NCBI RefSeq assembly: GCF_900167465.1
Contig: NZ_FUWR01000007.1
Location: 62,001-126,000, forward strand
Reading direction: 5' to 3'
DNA from: Trichlorobacter thiogenes
Lineage (GTDB): Bacteria; Desulfobacterota; Desulfuromonadia; Geobacterales; Pseudopelobacteraceae
Length of the DNA stretch: 64,000 bases
Shown here: positions 1 to 8,049 of the stretch, piece after piece
How the letters are laid out: each line of letters starts with the position of its first letter
How positions within the stretch are numbered: the stretch's first letter is position 1
Translations under genes and position numbers: made by a program
Notes under the pieces: generated by a model
The model's database searches: none
Told to the model about the DNA's origin: nothing
What the model saw: the letters and a program-made list of their open reading frames with translations, nothing else

Positions 1-19
1 ATCTTTTATTAGGTAGTCT

Positions 20-38
20 GTAACTACATTGTAGTTAC
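20..38. promoter_or_regulatory. Palindromic operator of the MazEF-like pair
   Basis: GTAACTAC-att-GTAGTTAC is a perfect inverted repeat with 8-bp arms. It ends 15 bases before the antitoxin start. AbrB/MazE antitoxins usually bind palindromes over their own promoter, so this is the likely autoregulatory operator. The palindrome is seen; its function is inferred. Confidence 0.6.
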
Positions 39-53
39 GTGGAAGGGGGGTAT

Positions 54-299
54 ATGCTTGCACAACTTGTTTCCATAGGAAATTCAAAAGGTGTACGAAT
101 ACCTGCAGCATTGCTACGCCAATACGGTTTAAGCGACATGGTTGAGCTGCTGCCGGGTAAAGATGAGATTACCATTCGTCCGGTACAAGGCTCGCCCCGT
201 GAAGGCTGGGATCAGGCTTTTGCCGCCATGCATACTGCTGGAGATGATGTGCTGTTACTTGACGATATGCTGGATCAGGAGGACTGGGAATGGAGCTGA
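54..299 (+). CDS. mazE: MazE-like antitoxin (AbrB/SpoVT fold)
   Basis: An 81-residue antitoxin expected to neutralise the PemK/MazF-type RNase encoded just downstream. The N-terminal half (residues 1-45: LVSIGNSKGVRIPAALL, then a turn ending in EITIRP) is the swapped-hairpin AbrB DNA-binding fold. The acidic C-terminus (DDVLLLDDMLDQEDWEW) is typical of the toxin-binding tail. The ATG at 54 is chosen because a strong AAGGGGGG ribosome site lies right before it; a GTG at 39 in frame has no such site. The gene overlaps the toxin gene by 10 bases, so translation is probably coupled. A palindrome at 20-38 probably serves as its operator. Confidence 0.85.
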   Translation: MLAQLVSIGNSKGVRIPAALLRQYGLSDMVELLPGKDEITIRPVQGSPREGWDQAFAAMHTAGDDVLLLDDMLDQEDWEWS

Positions 300-613
300 A
301 ACAGTACCATGTCTATCTGGTCAATCTTGATCCAACCATTGGCCATGAAATTCAGAAGACACGGCCTTGCTTGATTATCTCTCCTGATGAAATGAACCGG
401 CATCTGCAGACTGTTATGATTGCCCCCATGACCACTAAATCCCATAATTACCCAAGCCGCGTATCGCTTACTTTTACCGGTAAACAAGCCTGGATCGTGC
501 TTGATCAAATCCGTACGGTAGACCGCAGGCGCTTGGTGAAAGAACTGGGTAAGATAACCGCCCCGCAGACTCAGAAGGTGAAGGCTGTTCTCAAAGAAAT
601 GCTGGTTGATTAA
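290..613 (+). CDS. mazF: MazF/PemK-family endoribonuclease toxin
   Basis: A 107-residue protein of the MazF/PemK family, which cuts mRNA (sometimes tRNA or rRNA) at short motifs and stops growth when freed from its antitoxin. Family marks are the opening strand YHVYLVNLDPTIGHEIQKTRP (with the conserved G-x-E and K-x-R-P elements), the CLIISPDEMN strand, the MIAPMTT core and the VLDQIRTVDRRRL strand near residues 78-90. Length is normal and the frame is intact, so it is presumably functional. It overlaps the antitoxin by 10 bases. Whether it acts in stress response or simply maintains itself cannot be told from sequence. Confidence 0.88.
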   Translation: MELKQYHVYLVNLDPTIGHEIQKTRPCLIISPDEMNRHLQTVMIAPMTTKSHNYPSRVSLTFTGKQAWIVLDQIRTVDRRRLVKELGKITAPQTQKVKAVLKEMLVD

Positions 614-679
614 CGCAAACATTAGTCCCCCCTCTGTTCCTGTACGTTCGGCGAAATTCGTTTTTTTGAGGTCAATCCC

Positions 680-1438
680 ATGTTCAACAAGCAACTTCTT
701 ATCAACCGTCCCCGTTTGATGCTGATCATTCTGGTCTGTATTTCAAGTCTGATCTATCTGGTTGATTATCTGGTGGATGGCAGCCTGAAGGAGGTTACCA
801 CCAGCTTCCTGGGGAACCTGGCCTTTCTGCCGATCTACATTATTGTGGTGACGTTGACCATGGAGCAGTTGTTAAAGGAACGTGAACGCCAGACCCTGCG
901 CCGCAAATTGAACATGGTGATCGGTGTCTTTTTTAGTGAGGTGGGAACACGTCTGTTTCGTGAGCTGGCAACTGCGGTGGTGCATCATGAACAGTTACGG
1001 GCTTCATTGCTGGTGACGCCGCAATGGAAGGATACGGATTTTACTGCGGCTCTTGCATTTCTTGGTTCGCACGATATCAGGATTGATGCTGCTGGTTCTG
1101 GTCTGGATATTGAACAGCTGAAACAGTTTCTGGTGGGGAAGCGCAGTTTTCTGGTGGGGTTGTTGGAGAACCAGAACCTGCTGGAGCATGAGGCGTTTAC
1201 CGACCTGCTCTGGGCGGTATTTCACCTGGTTGAGGAACTGGATGCCCGCGAATCTCTGGTGGAAATTCCTCAGGCAGATGTTGAGCATTTGAATGGCGAC
1301 ATTAAGCGTGTTTTTGGCTATCTTTCCCGTGAATGGGTGTTGTATATGCAGCATCTGAAGCTGGATTACCCCTACCTTTTTTCACTGGCCGTGCGGATGA
1401 ATCCGATGGCTGAGCAGGTTTCGCCCCACCTTTATTGA
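680..1438 (+). CDS. Membrane-anchored protein of unknown function
   Basis: A 252-residue protein I do not recognise. Two hydrophobic segments near residues 13-32 and 43-65 form an N-terminal membrane hairpin. The remaining ~185 residues look soluble and mostly helical, with charged stretches (KERERQTLRRKL) just after the second segment. A GAGG ribosome site at 668-671 supports the ATG at 680. It sits alone between the MazEF-like pair and fur, all on the same strand, with a Fur-box-like palindrome starting 15 bases after its stop. No catalytic motif was seen. It may be a Geobacter-lineage conserved protein; a search would settle that. Confidence 0.7.
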   Translation: MFNKQLLINRPRLMLIILVCISSLIYLVDYLVDGSLKEVTTSFLGNLAFLPIYIIVVTLTMEQLLKERERQTLRRKLNMVIGVFFSEVGTRLFRELATAVVHHEQLRASLLVTPQWKDTDFTAALAFLGSHDIRIDAAGSGLDIEQLKQFLVGKRSFLVGLLENQNLLEHEAFTDLLWAVFHLVEELDARESLVEIPQADVEHLNGDIKRVFGYLSREWVLYMQHLKLDYPYLFSLAVRMNPMAEQVSPHLY

Positions 1439-1452
1439 CCTGCATCAAGTTA

Positions 1453-1469
1453 TTGAAAGTCGTTTTCAA
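1453..1469. promoter_or_regulatory. Fur-box-like palindrome upstream of fur
   Basis: TTGAAAGTCGTTTTCAA has 6-bp inverted arms (TTGAAA/TTTCAA) and resembles the TGAAAA-T-N-A-TTTTCA form of Fur sites. It lies 60-80 bases before the fur start, in the gap after the preceding gene, where it could control fur and the downstream feoB group. The palindrome is seen; binding by Fur is inferred. Confidence 0.5.
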
Positions 1470-1530
1470 AAGGCCTTGACCATGCATGTCCATTCTGCTA
1501 TTGATAACAAAAGTCAGATGGGGGCGTGTC

Positions 1531-1971
1531 ATGATCCTGGAAAAGAAAAAAACGTTTAATGCCTTTGCCGCCCGGCAAGGGCTGCGTTCAACTCGCCAAC
1601 GAGATGTTATTCTGGATGTCTTTCTTGCTACCCATGAACATTTAAGTGTTGAAGAGCTGTATCTGAAGGTGAAGGCCTCCCAGCCCGGCATCGGTCAGGC
1701 CACGGTCTATCGTACCCTGAAGCTGTTTGTGGAGGCCGGGCTGGCCCGTGAGATGATGCTGCCGGATGGGCAGACCCGCTATGAACATCAGCTGGTGGGC
1801 GAGCATCATGATCACCTGATCTGTACCGGCTGTAACGCCATTATTGAGTTTGAGGATGAGCAGATTGAGCAGTTGCAACGGGATATTGCCAAGCGCCACG
1901 GGTTTAGCCTGACGGCCCATAAGATGCAGCTGTACGGGCTCTGTCCAACCTGTTTACGTGCAACGGCGTAA
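1531..1971 (+). CDS. fur: Fur-family ferric uptake regulator
   Basis: A 146-residue metal-dependent repressor. An N-terminal winged helix (residues ~15-85) includes LRSTRQRDVILDVFL and the recognition segment GIGQATVYRTLKLFVEAGL. It is followed by the GEHHDHLICTGC hinge with the His-rich regulatory metal site. Two CxxC pairs (CTGC and CPTC) form the structural zinc site. The ATG at 1531 gives the normal Fur start (MILEKKKTF); an ATG at 1486 would add 15 residues not expected in the family. It is followed 47 bases later by feoB, so it probably senses Fe(II) and represses the iron-uptake genes. A Zur or PerR role is less likely given the neighbours. Confidence 0.9.
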   Translation: MILEKKKTFNAFAARQGLRSTRQRDVILDVFLATHEHLSVEELYLKVKASQPGIGQATVYRTLKLFVEAGLAREMMLPDGQTRYEHQLVGEHHDHLICTGCNAIIEFEDEQIEQLQRDIAKRHGFSLTAHKMQLYGLCPTCLRATA

Positions 1972-2018
1972 AGTTTTATCGGCTTGATGAAAATGGCTTT
2001 CACTACAAGGAATAGACG

Positions 2019-3992
2019 ATGTCAGCTTCAGCAGTAACTCCAGATACTCCTCAATCCCTTCGCCGGGTTGCTCTGGTGGGTAACCCCAATGTGGGCAAGA
2101 GTGTGTTGTTTAATGCCCTTACCGGCAGTTATGTCACGGTTTCCAACTATCCCGGCACCTCGGTTGAGGTGTCACGGGGAAACGCCACCATAGCGGACGA
2201 GGCTTGGCAGGTGATTGATACCCCCGGTATGTATGCCGTGCATACCATTACAGAGGAGGAGCGGGTTGCCCGCGAGATCCTTCTGAATGAAAAACCTGAT
2301 GTGGTGCTGCATGTGCTGGATGCCCGCAATCTGGAGCGGATGCTGGCCATGACGATCCAGTTGATTGAGGCTGGTCTGCCGGTGGTGCTGGTGGTTAATA
2401 TCATGGATGAGGCCGAGCGGATGGGGCTTTCCTTTGATCTGTCCCTGTTGCAGCAGCGGCTGGGGATACCTGTGATTGCGGCAGCAACAGCCCGTAAGCG
2501 GGGGATTGAAGAGATCAAGACCGCCATTGCCGGGCTTGGCACCAGTTGCGGGCTGCCGATCAGTTACAGTCGTTTGCTGGAACGGGATATTGCCGAGGTA
2601 TCACGCCTGTTGCTGGGCAGTTATGTGCTGTCCCGTCGGGCAATGGCACTGCTGCTGTTGCAGGGGGATGAAGAGGTTAGCGGTCTGGCAGCGCAGCAGG
2701 AGGGGGAGCGGTATCCGGCCCTGGCGGAAAAGGTGCGTGAGATCGCCTTTGAACGGCGGGAATCGTTTCACCTGGATCTGTCCATGGAGCGCAAGGAGAT
2801 TGTGACCCGTCTGGTGCGGGGGGTGATCTCCCTGCCGGATAAGCGGCGTGAAACCTGGGGTAGTCGGCTTTCCACGCTGGCAGTACAGCCACTGACCGGT
2901 ATCCCGCTTTTGCTGCTGACCCTTTATTTTGGCCTGTACAAGTTTGTGGGTGATTTTGGCGCAGGCACCTTGGTGGATTTTCTGGAAGGGGAGCTGTTTG
3001 AAAAGCTGTTTAATCCCTGGATCACCAACCTTTTAACCGGCTGGATTCCCTGGTGGTGGCTGCAGGAACTGCTGGTGGGGGAATACGGTATCATCACCTT
3101 GGGGCTGCGCTATGCGGTGGGTATTATCCTGCCGATTGTGACCACTTTCTTTATCTTCTTTTCGATTCTGGAGGATGCCGGTTATCTGCCCCGTCTTGCC
3201 CTGCTGGTGGATCGCGGTTTTAAGTGGTTCGGGCTGTCAGGTCGTTCCGTGATCCCGATGGTGCTTGGGTTTGGTTGCAGCACCATGGCCACCATGGTGA
3301 CCCGTACCCTGGAGACGGTGCGGGAGCGGGTGATTGCCACGCTGCTGCTGGCTCTGGCTATCCCCTGTTCTGCCCAGTTGGGGGTGATTCTGGCCCTTTT
3401 GGCCCGCACACCGGGCGGTCTGCTGGTCTGGATCGCCTGCATGACCCTCTTGTTTGTGCTGGTAGGTGTTCTGGCTGGTAAGCTGCTGCCCGGTGAGGCG
3501 CCGATGTTTTATATGGAACTGCCGCCGATGCGGTTGCCACAGCTGTCCAACGTGCTGACCAAGACCTATACCCGGATGCAGTGGTATTTTCTGGAGATCC
3601 TGCCGCTGTTTGTGCTGGCCTCAGTGCTGATGTGGCTGGGCAAGATCACCGGTGGCATGGAGAAACTGGTTAATGCCATGACCCCGCTGATGCAGGGGAT
3701 CGGCCTGCCCAAAGAAGCTGCTATCGCCTTTATCTTTGGTTTCTTCCGCCGGGATTACGGTGCAGCAGGTCTGTACGATCTGCAGAGCAAGGGGCTGCTG
3801 GATGGCCGTCAGCTGACCGTTGCAGCGGTGACGCTGACCCTGTTTATCCCCTGTGTGGCGCAGTTTTTGATGATGCTGAAGGAACGGGGCTGGAAGGTCT
3901 CGCTGGCGATCTTTGTCTTTGTCAGCCTGTTGGCCTTTGGTAGCGGGTATCTGTTGAATCAGCTGCTGGTGACAACCCGCCTGTTGGGCTAG
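2019..3992 (+). CDS. feoB: Ferrous iron transporter FeoB
   Basis: A 657-residue Fe(II) importer of the inner membrane. The N-terminal G domain shows G1 (GNPNVGKS, residues 21-28), the switch region YVTVSNYPGTSVEV, G3 (DTPGMY) and G4 (NIMDEAE). A helical GDI-like region reaches about residue 270. The membrane part then contains the family hallmarks LEDAGYLPRLALLVDR, GFGCSTMATMVTRTLE and AIAFIFGFFRRDYGAAGLYDL. It is shorter than the E. coli protein (773 residues), mainly at loops and the C-terminus. A Cys-rich miniprotein and a DtxR-FeoA fusion follow immediately, so FeoA function is likely supplied only by, or in competition with, that fusion within this locus. Iron control through Fur and the DtxR-type protein is inferred. 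Confidence 0.93.
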   Translation: MSASAVTPDTPQSLRRVALVGNPNVGKSVLFNALTGSYVTVSNYPGTSVEVSRGNATIADEAWQVIDTPGMYAVHTITEEERVAREILLNEKPDVVLHVLDARNLERMLAMTIQLIEAGLPVVLVVNIMDEAERMGLSFDLSLLQQRLGIPVIAAATARKRGIEEIKTAIAGLGTSCGLPISYSRLLERDIAEVSRLLLGSYVLSRRAMALLLLQGDEEVSGLAAQQEGERYPALAEKVREIAFERRESFHLDLSMERKEIVTRLVRGVISLPDKRRETWGSRLSTLAVQPLTGIPLLLLTLYFGLYKFVGDFGAGTLVDFLEGELFEKLFNPWITNLLTGWIPWWWLQELLVGEYGIITLGLRYAVGIILPIVTTFFIFFSILEDAGYLPRLALLVDRGFKWFGLSGRSVIPMVLGFGCSTMATMVTRTLETVRERVIATLLLALAIPCSAQLGVILALLARTPGGLLVWIACMTLLFVLVGVLAGKLLPGEAPMFYMELPPMRLPQLSNVLTKTYTRMQWYFLEILPLFVLASVLMWLGKITGGMEKLVNAMTPLMQGIGLPKEAAIAFIFGFFRRDYGAAGLYDLQSKGLLDGRQLTVAAVTLTLFIPCVAQFLMMLKERGWKVSLAIFVFVSLLAFGSGYLLNQLLVTTRLLG

Positions 3993-4001
3993 GAGCAAGC
4001 C

Positions 4002-4193
4002 ATGATACGCTGCGGATTCTGCGGGCATGAGTTTGAAGAATCAGAAGGGACGCAACCGGGCTGCGGTGCCTGTGCCGGTGGCTGCCATGGCATTCACTGC
4101 CCCCGTTGCGGATACAAGAATGTGCAGGAACCAGCCTTCTTGAAACGATTGAAAAGTATGGTAACAAGGAATGATAAGGAGCAAGACCAATGA
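4002..4193 (+). CDS. Cys-rich zinc-ribbon miniprotein linked to FeoB
   Basis: A 63-residue protein with four CxxC-type knuckles packed in its first 40 residues (CGFC, CGACAGGC, HCPRC), then a basic tail. It starts 9 bases after feoB and its stop overlaps the start of the DtxR-FeoA gene (ATGA), so it is translated with the iron operon. Small Cys-rich proteins are common partners of FeoB (FeoC in enterobacteria, 'FeoB-associated Cys-rich' proteins elsewhere), although this one is a double zinc-ribbon type rather than a winged helix. A metal-sensing or FeoB-assisting role is a guess from position. Confidence 0.75.
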   Translation: MIRCGFCGHEFEESEGTQPGCGACAGGCHGIHCPRCGYKNVQEPAFLKRLKSMVTRNDKEQDQ

Positions 4194-4843
4194 AACTCTC
4201 TGAACATGCGGAAGAGATCCTTGAGGCGATGTGGATTGCCATTGAAGAGGAAGGGGCGGCCTTTTATGACCCTGCCAGAATGCAGCTTCCTGAGGACGAT
4301 GCCGCTTGCCGGGAGCTGACCGCAAAGTCTCTGGTTGAGCTGCGCCACGGCATGCTCTACTTCCGTCAGGAAGGCCGGGAAGAGGGGAAAAAGACCATCC
4401 GCCGCCATCGTCTGGCAGAACGGCTGATGATGGATGTCTTTAATATCAAAGGTGACGAGGGGGATGATAAGGCCTGCCAGTTTGAACATCTGCTGAATGA
4501 AGGGGTGGATACCAAACTTTGCACCATGCTGAACCATCCTGCCACCTGTCCCCATGGTAAGCCGATTCCGCCCGGTGATTGCTGCATTGAGGCACGCCAG
4601 CAGGGGGATCTGGGGGTGGTGCCGCTGACCGAATTCAGGTCAGGTCAGGAAGGGGAGATCGCCTATATCCAGACCGATGACAGCAAAAAGATGCAGAAAC
4701 TGATGGCCATGGGGGTGTTGCCTGGCAACCGGATTATTCTGGTGCAGTCATTTCCTTCCTATATCTTTCGGGTAGGTTTTTCAGAGTTCGCCATTGATAC
4801 CGCATTGGCGCGGGAGATCTTTGTCAGAAAGATTGAGCGGTAA
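4190..4843 (+). CDS. DtxR-type metal-dependent repressor fused to a FeoA domain
   Basis: A 217-residue regulator. Residues 1-75 form a winged helix (DAACRELTAKSLVEL). Residues 70-133 are the DtxR dimer/metal-binding region, including the motif ACQFEHLL that supplies C96, E99 and H100, equivalent to the DtxR primary metal ligands. The Cys-rich CPHGKPIPPGDCC element follows. Residues ~142-217 are a FeoA/SH3-like domain (LTEFRSGQEGEIAYI ... MGVLPGNRI). It is the last gene of the feo group and overlaps the preceding gene by 4 bases. It likely senses Fe(II) or Mn(II) and regulates this or related operons; the FeoA part may instead regulate FeoB directly. Confidence 0.88.
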   Translation: MKLSEHAEEILEAMWIAIEEEGAAFYDPARMQLPEDDAACRELTAKSLVELRHGMLYFRQEGREEGKKTIRRHRLAERLMMDVFNIKGDEGDDKACQFEHLLNEGVDTKLCTMLNHPATCPHGKPIPPGDCCIEARQQGDLGVVPLTEFRSGQEGEIAYIQTDDSKKMQKLMAMGVLPGNRIILVQSFPSYIFRVGFSEFAIDTALAREIFVRKIER

Positions 4844-4873
4844 TTGACAAAGAGACGGTTGAACAGCTAGTAT
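4844..4873 (+). promoter_or_regulatory. Sigma-70 promoter for the phosphoglycerate mutase gene
   Basis: TTGACA (4844-4849) and TAGTAT (4868-4873) are separated by 18 bases and lie 34 bases before the start at 4907. This indicates that the gene is transcribed separately from the feo operon. Confidence 0.6.
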
Positions 4874-4906
4874 CAAAGTCTACTTTACCCGTATGGAAAG
4901 GTTCGT

Positions 4907-6103
4907 ATGAAGATCATTGTCCTTCTGGGCGACGGCATGTCCGATGAGCCCTGTGCAGAATTAGATGGCAAGACCCCGCTGCAGGTAGCCCAAACCCCCA
5001 ATATGGATCGCATGGCCCAAGCCGGGCAGGTAGGGCTGGCCCACACCGTGCCGGATGGTCTGCCCCCTGGCAGCGATGTGGCCAACCTGTCGGTGTTCGG
5101 CTATGACCCCCGCAGCTGCTATACCGGTCGTTCTCCACTGGAGGCGATCAGTATGGGGGTGCAGCTTGGTCCACACGATGTGGCCTTCAGGATGAACCTG
5201 GTGACCCTGAGCCCCCACAACGGTAAGATCTACATGGAGGATTTCTCAGCCGGTCATATCGGCAGTGAAGAATCCCATCAACTGATTGCCACCCTGCAGG
5301 CTGAGCTGGGTGATGAGCGTTTTGAGTTCCACCCCGGCGTAGGCTATCGCCATCTACTGGTCTGGCGTAATGGCAAGGATGCCATGACCGCCACCCCTCC
5401 CCATGATATCAGCGGTAAAAAGATACTGGAGTACCTGCCCCAGGGTGATGGTGCCGATGAGCTGATCAACCTGATGAATTCGTCCCAGATGGTGCTGCAT
5501 AACCACCCGGTGAATAAGCAGCGTAAAGAGCGGGATGAGCTGCCTGCCACCTCAATCTGGCTCTGGGGGCATGGCAAATCACCGGTGCTGCAACCGTACA
5601 AGGAAAAGTTCGGGCTGTCCGGCGCGGTTATTTCAGCAGTGGATCTGATGAAGGGGATCGGCCTTTGCGCCGGTCTGGAAGTGATCAACGTGCCGGGTGC
5701 CACCGGGTATATTGACACCAACTACAAAGGCAAGGCCGAGGCGGCCCTGGCTGCCCTGGAGCGGCTTGATTTTGTGTATGTGCATGTGGAAGCGCCGGAT
5801 GAGGCGTCCCACAGCGGTAATCTGCAACACAAAATCAAGGCGATTGAGGATTTTGACCAGCTGGTGGTGGGTACGGTGCTGGCCGGTGCGGACCGCTTTG
5901 ATGATCTGCGCATCCTTTGCTGCCCTGATCACCCCACACCGGTACAGAAGATGACCCATACCAGCGATCCGGTGCCGTTTATTGTCTACCGTCCGGGACA
6001 GGAAAACGGTAATGGTGCAAGCGGGTATGACGAGGTTCAGGCCAAGGCAACCGGGCTGATTCTGGCAGAAGGATATCAGCTAATGGAGCTGCTTACCCGT
6101 TGA
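4907..6103 (+). CDS. apgM: 2,3-bisphosphoglycerate-independent phosphoglycerate mutase, archaeal type
   Basis: A 398-residue enzyme interconverting 3- and 2-phosphoglycerate in glycolysis and gluconeogenesis, using two divalent metals rather than 2,3-bisphosphoglycerate. The N-terminus LLGDGMSDEP provides the first metal ligand D9, and PGSDVANLSVFGYDP carries the nucleophile S56. GRSPLEA and the later VEAPDEASHSGN and CPDHPTP elements are the alkaline-phosphatase-superfamily metal ligands. Length fits the ApgM family (about 400), not the 510-residue GpmI type. It has its own promoter 34 bases upstream. Members of this superfamily have been confused with homoserine kinase; the glycolytic role is the more likely one. 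Confidence 0.88.
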   Translation: MKIIVLLGDGMSDEPCAELDGKTPLQVAQTPNMDRMAQAGQVGLAHTVPDGLPPGSDVANLSVFGYDPRSCYTGRSPLEAISMGVQLGPHDVAFRMNLVTLSPHNGKIYMEDFSAGHIGSEESHQLIATLQAELGDERFEFHPGVGYRHLLVWRNGKDAMTATPPHDISGKKILEYLPQGDGADELINLMNSSQMVLHNHPVNKQRKERDELPATSIWLWGHGKSPVLQPYKEKFGLSGAVISAVDLMKGIGLCAGLEVINVPGATGYIDTNYKGKAEAALAALERLDFVYVHVEAPDEASHSGNLQHKIKAIEDFDQLVVGTVLAGADRFDDLRILCCPDHPTPVQKMTHTSDPVPFIVYRPGQENGNGASGYDEVQAKATGLILAEGYQLMELLTR

Positions 6104-6134
6104 TAATCTGTCGTAATGACGTAAGGGAGGCTTG

Positions 6135-8042
6135 TTGAAGCGATCAGGGCTGCTGGTGGGGATTCTGTTTGTACTGCTGCTGGAGCTGGTGGCCCTTGCA
6201 ACCATCAGGTATCTGTATCAAGACCGTCGAGAAGCCTACCTTCGTTCCGGCTATACTGATATGGTCAGGAGCTACCAGTCTGCACTGGAAACCTATGAGC
6301 TGTTTTCACGGGCTATCTTTAACGAAACCATAAATAAACCTGCTGTCATCAACCTGATGTATCAGGCTGCCAGGTCAGATCACCAAAAGCAGGCGCTACT
6401 GCGCCATCAGCTTCATACCATGATGCAGCCCTCCTATCAGGGGCTGCTGCAGAATCATCTGAACCAGATCCACTTTCACCTGCCTGATCTGTCTAGTTTT
6501 CTCAGGATGCACCGCCCTGCTGTTTTTGGCGATAACCTTGCTTCTGTCAGACCGGCTTTAGCTGTTGCCAACAAGCGGCGGGCCTATGTCAGCGGCTTTG
6601 AGGTGGGGCGTCATGAAGGGGGCTTCCGCTTTATTTTTCCGCTCTTCAGGGGAGAAGATCTTGCTGGAACCGTTGAAACCAGCATCTCTTTTGATAGTTT
6701 TACCACGCAACTGCGTCGCCGCTTTGCCGGCGACTACATACTGTTGATCAAGTCAGACCTGACCACGCAGCGTCTGTTCAGCAACGTACAATCCCGACTG
6801 GTTCCCAGTCCGTTCAGTAGTCAATTCCTGCAGGCGCCGATTCAGGACAATTTCCACTCAGACCATCTTTCTGCTGCTGAAATCACTATGGTTGCTACGG
6901 CAGTCAAATCAGAGCTTGAACAGGCCCAACAGGCCAAACGTCCCATTGCATTGGCTGCCCCGCTGCAGAACAGTACGGTTTCAGTATATCTGCTGCCGCT
7001 GACAAACATTGAAGGAACGCCTGAGGCCTATCTTGTCCAACTGAACAGAGATGCCAACCTGCAGTCCCTTAAAGAAGGGTATGCCATTGCGGCCTGGTCT
7101 GCCTCGTTGGTGGCTCTTTTGGGGGGCGTTCTGATTGTCAGCCTTTATAAACGTGCCAGGGAGATGTCCGGGCTGAACCGTCTGTTTCATCAGGCTATTG
7201 ATGCATTGCCCTATCCATTTCATATCATTGATACACAAACCTATCGGATCAAGGTGGCTAATCGGCAGGCCAGCCATGGTGTTGAAAAGGTTGAAGAAAT
7301 GACCTGCCATGCCTTAAGCCATGGCTCTGCCCAACCTTGCGATAGTGGTGAGCATCCCTGTCCGATCAAAACGGTTATGGAGACCGGAACTGCAGCAGTG
7401 GTTGAACATAGGCATTATACTGCAGACGGTGAAGAAAAAATTGTAGAGGTCCATGGCTACCCGATTCATGACGAACAGGGGGGGATTAGTCGTTGTATTG
7501 AATATGTGATTGATGTGACTGAGCGCAGGCTGCTGGAACAGCAATTACAGCGGCTGGCTGAGACAGACCCGCTGACTGGCACAGCCAACCGTCGTCGTTT
7601 TTACGATAAGTTGGCTGTAGAGATTGATCGCGCTGTACGGCATGATCGGCAGCTGTCTGTGTTAATGCTTGATCTGGATCATTTTAAAGAGATTAACGAT
7701 AAAAATGGGCATGATGTGGGTGACCGGGTACTGGCACGCCTGGTTGAGCTATTGGGTAGCCTGTTGCGCACCAGTGACCTGCTGGGGAGATCTGGTGGTG
7801 ACGAATTTTTAATTCTTGCTCCGGAAACCGGTTTTGATGATGCCAGAATACTGGCTCATAAACTGCTGGTGGCAGTTCGGGAAAAACTGCATGATCCTCA
7901 GGCCGGTCCGGTTACTGTCAGCATGGGAACGGCATCTTTTAAAGCCGGTGATACGCCGGATGAGTTGATTAAACGGGCAGATCTGGCGCTGTACCGGGCC
8001 AAACAACAGGGACGAGACCGTTTTGAAGCAGGCGAACAGTAG
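6135..8042 (+). CDS. Membrane diguanylate cyclase with Cache, PAS and GGDEF domains
   Basis: A ~635-residue c-di-GMP synthase. Residues 7-25 form a membrane helix, 28-317 a periplasmic Cache-type sensor and 318-337 a second helix. Residues 350-465 are a PAS domain and 470-635 a GGDEF domain with an intact SGGDEF active site (555-559). The inhibitory RxxD I-site is also present (RTSD, 546-549), so product feedback is expected. The PAS region has an unusual Cys content (TCHALSHG ... CDSGEHPCPIKT) that could bind a metal or redox centre. The start is a TTG; the one at 6135 is preferred over 6132 because AAGGGAGG at 6123-6130 is correctly spaced from it. The neighbouring NudC gene converges on it. 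Confidence 0.88.
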   Translation: MKRSGLLVGILFVLLLELVALATIRYLYQDRREAYLRSGYTDMVRSYQSALETYELFSRAIFNETINKPAVINLMYQAARSDHQKQALLRHQLHTMMQPSYQGLLQNHLNQIHFHLPDLSSFLRMHRPAVFGDNLASVRPALAVANKRRAYVSGFEVGRHEGGFRFIFPLFRGEDLAGTVETSISFDSFTTQLRRRFAGDYILLIKSDLTTQRLFSNVQSRLVPSPFSSQFLQAPIQDNFHSDHLSAAEITMVATAVKSELEQAQQAKRPIALAAPLQNSTVSVYLLPLTNIEGTPEAYLVQLNRDANLQSLKEGYAIAAWSASLVALLGGVLIVSLYKRAREMSGLNRLFHQAIDALPYPFHIIDTQTYRIKVANRQASHGVEKVEEMTCHALSHGSAQPCDSGEHPCPIKTVMETGTAAVVEHRHYTADGEEKIVEVHGYPIHDEQGGISRCIEYVIDVTERRLLEQQLQRLAETDPLTGTANRRRFYDKLAVEIDRAVRHDRQLSVLMLDLDHFKEINDKNGHDVGDRVLARLVELLGSLLRTSDLLGRSGGDEFLILAPETGFDDARILAHKLLVAVREKLHDPQAGPVTVSMGTASFKAGDTPDELIKRADLALYRAKQQGRDRFEAGEQ

Positions 8043-8049
8043 CGTCTGT

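Noticed and set aside
275-694. 139-codon minus-strand frame across the MazF-like gene
   Set aside because: It lies entirely over a clear toxin gene on the other strand, has no family features and no ribosome site.
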